NCBI GenBank assembly: GCA_949987705.1
Contig: OX465283.1
Span: 163,943,850-164,007,849 of the forward strand
Length of the DNA: 64,000 nucleotides
Reading direction: 5' to 3'
DNA from: Thereva unica
Lineage: Eukaryota; Arthropoda; Insecta; Diptera; Therevidae
Position numbers and translations under genes: made by a program. Below, piece by piece: positions 56,801-64,000 of the stretch. The number at the start of each line of letters is the position of its first letter. Positions within the stretch are counted from its first letter, which is position 1. Below the pieces are notes generated by a model. The model saw only the letters and a program-made list of their open reading frames with translations, ran no database searches and was not told where the DNA came from.

Positions 56801-58030
56801 CTCGTCTATGCAGAGGCGGCCCTAGCCCTTGTTCAGGGTAGAGCGAGATTGTCTTTGGTTGACGCTTTCATATCATATAAATTGTATTTCCGGTTTGTCC
56901 AAAATAAACCTTTTTTCGAGCGCTGCCGCTGAAGCCCTGGCGTGATGGAGGTTTATCTGAACAAGTAGCTTTCATTTCCTTAGGGGATTATGTCCCACTC
57001 CATTTTTCGAGCCCGTTTCGGGGGTTGTCTCGCTAAGAATTTAGGTGGTCATTTTAGGGTTAGGGTTGATGATGGCGAGAGTCCACTACTCGTTGCTGCA
57101 GGCTCTCTTCCTTCCACCAGCCCACAAAAAAATGCAGTGGCCACGATCTTGGCATTCGAGCAACTTACGTATTCCATTCCCGTAGCAGACTCCTGTTGAT
57201 AACTCTTCAGCTGGTAACTTCGGCTTTTCTACCTCGGAGTGGAAATGGTTGCTTACGAGGTTCTAGGGTCGCTGATGGGACAATGCAAATTTAGCTGGGA
57301 ACAGTTTTGGTCATAGGCTTTTATGTCGCCCTGAACCTAAGCTGTGCCCAACCAAACTTGTAGCCAATTTGGCCACCCGCCCCAGCTCGTCAACAGACCT
57401 CCCGTTCTCAGAGAATATCATCTCAGTGAATGGTGGGTGGCGAGTTTTGGACCCTTATCCATCTCAACATAATGTCAATGAGGTCTTCTGTTGCCGCCAA
57501 GAAGTTCCCGAACACACCAGGCTCGCTCCTTTACTCCACAACTCAGTCACATGGGCCGAGTCTGTACAGGTAATGGCCATCAACCCCGGGCGCGCAGTAA
57601 CACCTAGGAACCTGGGCTGTTCTGAGCCCTGTTCCAACCCGGCTATCGCCTCCAGAAGACTCCCGGCACACGGTAACTAGTTGCTCCGTGGTCAGGATAG
57701 TCTCCAGAGAGTCAGTTCCAAGCAAGTTCTTTCTGAGACTTTCTGCCATTTAGTAGAAAGTCGGCCTCGGAGCAGCTCTAGGCTTCATTATGGGTACGTC
57801 GGACTTCGGAAGGGTTTTTCAGTAGGCTTTTCAAGAGTATGGATTTTAGCCCAGTTATTGTGGCCTGGAGAGGATCCAGAGGATCTAACCCTCTTCTTAC
57901 AATTGGTATCTCTCTTTCGTCCTCTTAAAGCGGACGGGTTTTTCACTGTGACAACATTCGGCCCTCTGCTGCATGGGATCAGAAATATCCAAATGACTTT
58001 GTAGGTCGTCCTGTTGAGGCTATGCAAGCT
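56800..58030. other. Downstream region with unassigned open frames
   Basis: Frames of 100-110 codons exist on both strands (57369-57680 and 57681-58004 on +; 57543-57749 on minus) at higher GC than the surroundings. I do not recognise a domain in any. Their position after the Jockey relic suggests further transposon debris. Confidence 0.35.
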
Positions 58031-58050
58031 CCAAATTTAACACATGGACG

Positions 58051-58345
58051 TAATTATGACGAAAATGCATCATTTTTTAGGAATGTAAGTGTTATAGCCA
58101 GGAAAACCGATTAGAAAAATTTTGGTTAATCAATTACCAAAACTCAAAACCACGCCATCTGTCGTTCGATAGACTATTGCAAAAAGCTCGCTTTTAGGCG
58201 TTTTTACAGTCTACAAATAAGGCTCGCCCGCTCTTAGCATGAAACAGGCATGCACAGATTCAAAACGCTTGTATGGCACCCAAATAAGGCATGGTAGGCA
58301 TGAGTAACAATTCTACTAGTAGTAGGGCTATGCCGTTTCTGGTGC
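58051..58345 (+). repeat. 295-bp direct repeat, copy 1
   Basis: TAATTATGACGAAAATGCAT, CGCCATCTGTCGTTCGATAG, AGCTCGCCCGCTCTTAGCAT and GGTAGGCATGAGTAACAATT all recur in order at 59664-59956 with about 10% change by eye. The following GTGAGATTAGTTGAA-(C/T)TT segment is also shared, and with 43900-43930. Confidence 0.85.
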
Positions 58346-58599
58346 AATGGCTTCATCGGTTGTTGACTTGAATGTGGATGTGATCCCGGATGCAAGTGAG
58401 CGCCACCCATGTGAGATTAGTTGAACTTTAATGCACCTCGCTGTGTCTTGGCTGAGCTTGAGGAATTTGGCTGTGTCGGATGAGCTTTCGATGTAAGGGA
58501 AAGGATCGAATTTATAGTTTTGGAGCGTTAGGAGGTAATCCATCCTCAAAGGCTTTTTAAAGGTATTTACATATATTGATCCTTCAACATGATTGTTTA

Positions 58600-58810
58600 C
58601 ACCTTGGGACTGCGAGTCTTATCGAGTTTGTTCGTATTGAGTCTGTTCCATTGACAAGCAGAGGCACCTCGGGTAGGATGTAGTCTTGGAGTCAACGCTC
58701 CCTACTTGTGTCGTGTTCGAGTCACATTGATGAGCACATAAACTTGGCTGGCTGGCAAGGTGCCATCAAAATTTGTACAATGTTAAATAAAATATTATTA
58801 TTATTATTAT
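58600..58810 (+). repeat. Possible retroelement 3' end with ATT-repeat tail
   Basis: GTGTCGTGTTCGAGTCACAT, GGCTGGCTGGCAAGGTGCCA and TTAAATAAAATATTATTATT suggest a SINE or LINE 3' end terminated by a trinucleotide tail. No A/B boxes were confirmed. Confidence 0.3.
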
Positions 58811-59663
58811 TACTTTCCTAATTCGTCACTATTTATTCGCAATAAAAGCTCGGCTCGAAAGTCCTTAGGGAACTGCCATTACTATTCCAAAAGGACTCTA
58901 CTATTCGATATTGAAGAAAACGTAATCAAAAATGTCCCACGAGTCCTGAAAGTTACCCAAATTAGCAAAAAGGATGTTTTTTACAATCTTTTATACGAGT
59001 TGTACGTGACTTGGTGAACCTGACACCAGATTTCCTTGATTAGCTATTCGTGAGGTTGAATTCTAATGATGCGACGCTTTCCAGATATTTTTTTTCGGTT
59101 CGATACCAGAAAAACGTAAAATGAAATTTTTGGAATGGGACATAAAATTCTAATATAAAATTCTTATGAGGTTTTGTGTGTATACCTTGTTGTACCTGCA
59201 GCATACTCGGGGATATATTGCTTGGTGTCGTGGGAGGATGTTTTGGTAGCATGCGATACCTTTTTACTTTTAAGCATTTCCAGGAGGTACAGCAGGCCCT
59301 CCATTAAGGCAATTAGTTTTTATTTAAATGACAATTTTATGGAGACAGTAAGCGACTTGCAAAAAGGGTAGTTTAGCGGTTTTTGGTCTTCATTCTGAAC
59401 GTTTTCGTGCATTTATTGTCGGTAGTAAGGAAGAAGTTTTTACTTTCATTTAAACGAACATAAAGAGGCACTTTACAAATGTAATTGGTTGCGCGTTACC
59501 TGAATTACAGCCATAATATTACAGACAACCCTTCATTCAAGCAGAATTCCCAGTCTTAAAAGTAAAATATCTTCTGAAACCCAAACTATCAAATTTTTAT
59601 ATTTCTCGGTTGGCTACATTGTTTCCGCCTAGTCCAGTGCAATATACCCTCAATATAGGGAGA

Positions 59664-59956
59664 TAATTATGACGAAAATGCATCATTTATTACGAATTTA
59701 AGTCTCATGATCAGGAAAACCGATTAGACAAATTTTGGTCCTTCGATTACCAAAACTCGAAACAACGCCATCTGTCGTTCGATAGATTATTGCAAAAAGC
59801 TCGCGTTTTAGGCGTTTTTACAGTCTAAAAATAAAGCTCGCCCGCTCTTAGCATGAAACAGGCATGCACAGATTCAAAACACTTTTATGACACCCAAAGG
59901 CATGGTAGGCATGAGTAACAATTCGACTAGTAGTAGAGCTATGCCGTTTCTGACGC
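59664..59956 (+). repeat. 295-bp direct repeat, copy 2
   Basis: It matches 58051-58345; the pair is 1.6 kb apart. GATGTAAGGGAGGGGATCGA then ATTTATAGTTTTG (60090-60122) also parallels GATGTAAGGGAAAGGATCGA (58490-58522), so the homology extends beyond the core. Confidence 0.85.
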
Positions 59957-60841
59957 ATGGATATAAGTGAGGGCCATCTGTGTGAGATTAGTTGAATTTC
60001 GATGCATCTCGGTTAAATTTTTAACTGAGCTGTATCTGAGCTGAGCTTGGGGAATTTGGATGAAATTTGCTTTCTCAAATGAGCTTTCGATGTAAGGGAG
60101 GGGATCGAATTTATAGTTTTGAATTTCGCCGGGATCCGGGTTCCAATGGAGGATTATCTTCGACTAGCGAAGTTCTACCAAATTTCCCAAGCTCGGCCAA
60201 GACACAGCGAAGTTCAAAAGCTCATACGGCGTGAAAGCTTATGCGAGACGCCTTGAAGAAATCCGAACAAGTGATAGTCTGAGAATGCTATTGGATTTAC
60301 GGTGGATGCATCGAAACTTCCCAACCAAACTTTCCAAACTTTTCACGGATCCTCAAAAATGCGTGTCAATCGAAAATCGATCTTATTATTCATTTTGGGC
60401 CATTTAAGTTCAGTTGCCTGGCGTAATCTTTCTAGTGGTCTTAAGACCTAAGTACACCAGAGCAAGCAAGCAGTTCTGTGAACTGTGGAAAAGTGGAGAT
60501 ATTATGCTATGGCGGTAGGGGGACACCTATTTCGAAATATTGCGCAATAAAGCTTGTGATTTGTGTTTGTTGGGCTGACATTTGGCGGTTTGCGTCTTGA
60601 GAGACTTTTGTAGTTAGTTAGGACTTTTGTGTAGTTAAATTTTAACCATGCTCGGGAGCATGGTTAGCGATAGTTAGGAAGAAGAAGAATAAAAACAATT
60701 TTTTGACATTTGTTTTAATGTTAATAATGAACAAATCAAAGTGGGATTTGTGAGATTATTGTAATTGGAAATAATTGAGGCAAATAGCCGATACTATTTT
60801 ATGGAAAAAAATTTTAAATTTTCTTTACCACGTAGTTAACT

Positions 60842-60955
60842 ACGTGCGTTCAAAAACCTCCATGGTTAAACATAAACTTTCGTGGTTAAGCGAAGTGATG
60901 TAGCATAACCACCTCGTACCTCGTGGTTTACTATAGTAAAGTTTTTGAACGCGCT
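60842..60955. mobile_element. Short inverted-repeat element with GCGTTCAAAAAC ends
   Basis: GTGCGTTCAAAAAC at about 60843 and GTTTTTGAACGCGC ending about 60955 are inverted repeats. Between them, CATGGTTAAAC, CGTGGTTAAGC and CTCGTGGTTTAC repeat the same CGTGGTTAA motif. The element is about 114 bp and noncoding. Confidence 0.6.
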
Positions 60956-60959
60956 CCGG

Positions 60960-63900
60960 ATCTGCCGAACTACACCCACCGCAGCGAAGTTCAACTAGCT
61001 TAGCATAGGTGGCGCACCCTTTCAACTCAAGACCCCAAAAACTTCAGCCCAAAAGCTCGGTACCGGTTCCGCCATAGCATAACTACTAAGTTGAAAAAGT
61101 GAAGAGTTTCGTGCTACCGTGGAGATTTTTATGCTTCAGCTTGTGCCTTGAGAGGACAGGAAGCTCGTTGAAGCTTAAACCTTGTCTGATGAAGATTCTC
61201 ATCACTAAATCGGACTGGAACCAAGGACCTCTGAGATGGTAGTCGAGCGCCTTATTCCCTTGGCTAGAAATGCTGGACACAGAAAATAGCACTGAAATAA
61301 ACGTTGTTCCGCAATAGAACAACTTCACTGTTTCCCGAACTCCTACAACATCGAAGAGTTCCAACTCACGGTGTCTTGCCATTTTCTTTAGAACACTTCT
61401 GACTTCCCATTATGCTTACGACACACATAGGGTACCTATACCACGGTATTGCGTAAGCCTAACTTATACCACTTGTCCCTCACATATCAACCTATTCTTT
61501 TTTTCAGCTAAGCTTGGTACTAGACATTGCATCATGACTTGACCAATTATATGACGACCTGGTCGTACAAAGACACCAAGTCATAAGCTTACAGCCTAAA
61601 AAACGTGAATCCATCGATTTGGTCATGTGATTAACGCAATTACAAAGTAAAAACATACCGCTTAGCAACTAACTAGTTTCCAAGCTTGTAACTTAAAAAT
61701 TTGTAAGAATTGGTTGGTAACTTCCTGAACAAAAAAAATCGTCCATTATTGGGCAGTTTAGCTTACTGAAGGTGTCAATTGTGGTTTTGTTGTTTTCCCG
61801 TAATAAATCTATGTCAGACTACTCCAAATAAGTTCGTCCTTGGTCAAAGTCGAGGTCAAAGAGAGATTTAATCAGATCCTGCATGTGTCTGTCGGGTATA
61901 TTGTGCCTTAAAAAATCCCCCTTAGACATTGCCAACAAAGTCTCGATTTTTTTAACTCTAGACATCGGCTCGGTTTTTGTTAATGTAAAAAATAAATAAA
62001 TAATAATCAGCTGTGTAATTCGTTCATTCCTTGTCCGGCGATGTCCGTTTCTAATGAATCAAAATATTTAAATGGAATTTAAAAATTACAAAAAATTTGT
62101 TTATACAAAAGCACAAAATTATCGCACGTGCAAAAATAAACGGCGATTTTCAATAGGAACACAATCTTAAAGAACACACTAAATCGTTTTTATTTATTAT
62201 TATTACCCCCCGAAATTATCACATCATCATTATGAATAATTTACACCTTTTTACCACCTTTATTCAAAAGAGTTTTTTCTTCTCGCGAGCATTCTTCTAC
62301 GGTCGACAGAAAAAAAAGCCTTTCGGGGATTTACCTTGTTCCATCAAACATAAATAATTTGATCGCATCAGTGCTCAATGACTGATATTTCCAATCGTCT
62401 GCAGGTAAATTCATTTAAAGTTCAACCTGGCTAAACAGGTTAATTAGTGATCACTTTCATCTCACCTTGATCGGCAGCAGCAGAGCTATGCTCACTTCCA
62501 GACGGGCAAATTTCGCCGCCGCGAGCACGTGAAAAAGGTGGGAAATCAGTTGCCGCCCGGGCTAACAACTAAACAGACCCTAATTGCAAATTATTTTTTT
62601 AACCAAATGGTCCTAATTATCAATTAAAGTTGTGGGCAAATGCATGGGGGGAATACCCGGATCCAAAAAGGATGGGGGATCAATGTGGCAGTATAAATGG
62701 CAACGATGCGGTAATGGGGTTGTCGTCCGTTTCGTGATAGAATTTAAAATAAATTTTATTTTAACGATTTTAATTTGAAAGGGAATAAATTAAATTAATT
62801 AGCAATTAAAGCGCTTTTGTTGTGTTGAGAGAGTGGAGCAAAAGGGAAAGAAACGTTTCTGTTTTCAATTTACTCTTTTATATTAAATAACAGTCGTTAT
62901 GGGTTTCCTTGGGAATTTAAAAGACATCCTAGTGGATGAAACCTTGGAAATTTGTCGTATTTGTCTTCTTTAACGAGTGCGGTTTTAAATAGAGCAACAG
63001 CCTTGGGCAGTCATTATGTTTTTAAAAAACAACGAATTGCATTTATGGCGATGGTATTTAAACATTTTGTTTATTTTTACGTAATTCTGCCATAAAGTGT
63101 GCTTGGTTTTAATAAAATAACTAGCCAAAAGGATGCCTCGCGGGGACTCGCGAATCTGGTAATATAATGGCTGAGTTTTTTTAATCTGTTTTACTTTATT
63201 CTATGATGACAAAGGAAATCTCCTTTTTCTCTTGCCATTTTATTGCTTTGGCATAAAGTAAAACACATTAAAACAATTTTCGTTTAATTTTGCAAATATT
63301 TCCATAAGTTACGGCTTTAAACTTCACAAAACAATTTATTTATTTCTCATTTGTCAACTGTCAACTTAAAAAACACATGTTCAGAAAAGGGAAATTTAAA
63401 TTGGAAATTTCCCTTTGTGGTGGGCACTGTTTACGATAATCATCGAGGACAAAAGTTTTTGGGTTCGATGACTGCAGAAAAATCAGTAATTTGCTTGAGA
63501 CTTTTTGACAGTTCTTTTCTGCTCACAACTGCTCTGATCTATGTTTTTTGAGCCTGCTCTGAAAATTCTCACTTTTTCTGCTCCGCCAAATTTGTAGGAG
63601 CACACAGACTAGCATTCTTCTTCTTCTTCATTTTCTTTTGACAGTTGTCAAATCGAAAACAGGAAAAATCGGGAAATTGATTTATGAATGATTTATTCGG
63701 AAAATACTTGAAAATATTGAAAAAATAAACTTTAATTTTAAGAAAAATAACATTTCGATGCTATTCAATTGTTTTTATTGGTATGTTTTTCTTCTTCTAA
63801 AATTGACATTTTCGTATCTAACCTCAAAACTTGATATTGATGTTGATATTTTCAGCTTTTTTCTGCTCTAACATTAATTTGACAGATGCTCCCAAATGAG

Positions 63901-64000
63901 CTCTCTGAACTCTGCTCTGAACTCTTTAAGGAAGTCACAGTTATAAATATTTTCATAAAATATAATATGTACCTTCATTTCGTTTCGGTTTGGTTTCATG
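60960..64000. other. Downstream region, no gene recognised
   Basis: AT-rich sequence with short frames only. 63490-63930 has several CTGCTCTGA/AGAGCAG words, possibly a decayed repeat. 62200-62700 contains homeobox-type TAATTA words but nothing decisive. Confidence 0.4.

Noticed and set aside
1..64000. CRISPR arrays, operons, tRNA genes
   Set aside because: No regularly spaced direct repeats with unique spacers, and no cloverleaf with intact A/B boxes was recognised; the window is an animal genome.

Overview
This is a eukaryotic, almost certainly insect, genomic window. It is AT-rich and packed with decayed transposable elements, and it carries one recognisable protein-coding gene. That gene, on the + strand, encodes a class A neuropeptide GPCR of the CAPA/pyrokinin (PRXamide, neuromedin-U-like) receptor family; it looks most like the insect CAPA receptor (CapaR). 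The receptor sequence and the mix of repeats suggest a dipteran, but I cannot name the species.

Gene layout. The first coding exon (about 7592-8456) encodes the glycosylated N-terminus and TM1-TM5. A 15.96 kb intron follows. Exon 2 (24420-24637) encodes TM6-TM7. A 30.29 kb intron follows. The cytoplasmic tail starts in a third exon (54930-55064), and after a very short intron the last exon runs to 55664. The phases of the first two junctions match exactly. The last junction has two possible acceptors, giving a short tail (about 422 aa in total) or a long Ser/Thr-rich tail (about 566 aa in total). An acceptor sits 12 nt before the ATG, so at least one 5' noncoding exon lies upstream; neither it nor the promoter could be located.

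The rest, upstream, intronic and downstream, is mostly mobile-element debris. Relics of non-LTR retrotransposons (R1-, Jockey- and RTE-like) lie at 5330-5765, 15540-17400, 21400-23090, 23100-23670, 27215-27460, 41885-42080, 51120-51370, 51790-52510 and 56440-56800. None is intact. There are many short non-autonomous elements with terminal inverted repeats (TIRs). Several have diagnostic target-site duplications: TTAA (piggyBac-like, 13859-14151), TTA (PIF/Harbinger-like, 38992-39389 and 26497-26851) and an 8-bp duplication (hAT-like, 55990-56385). Some are nested in LINE relics. Other repeats are a foldback-like element with arms built of GTAATAAAA units (46863-47822), a short dispersed repeat with a 5S-rRNA-derived segment (four copies), a family of about 110 bp repeats around a GCCGCCATGG core, and simple satellites.

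The most striking structure is a nearly perfect palindrome at 18174-19330. It has two 523-bp arms around a 111-nt loop and lies in the first long intron, so the receptor pre-mRNA would contain a long double-stranded hairpin. No tRNA gene, intact transposase, CRISPR array or bacterial feature was found. No prokaryote-style operons or ribosome binding sites apply here.
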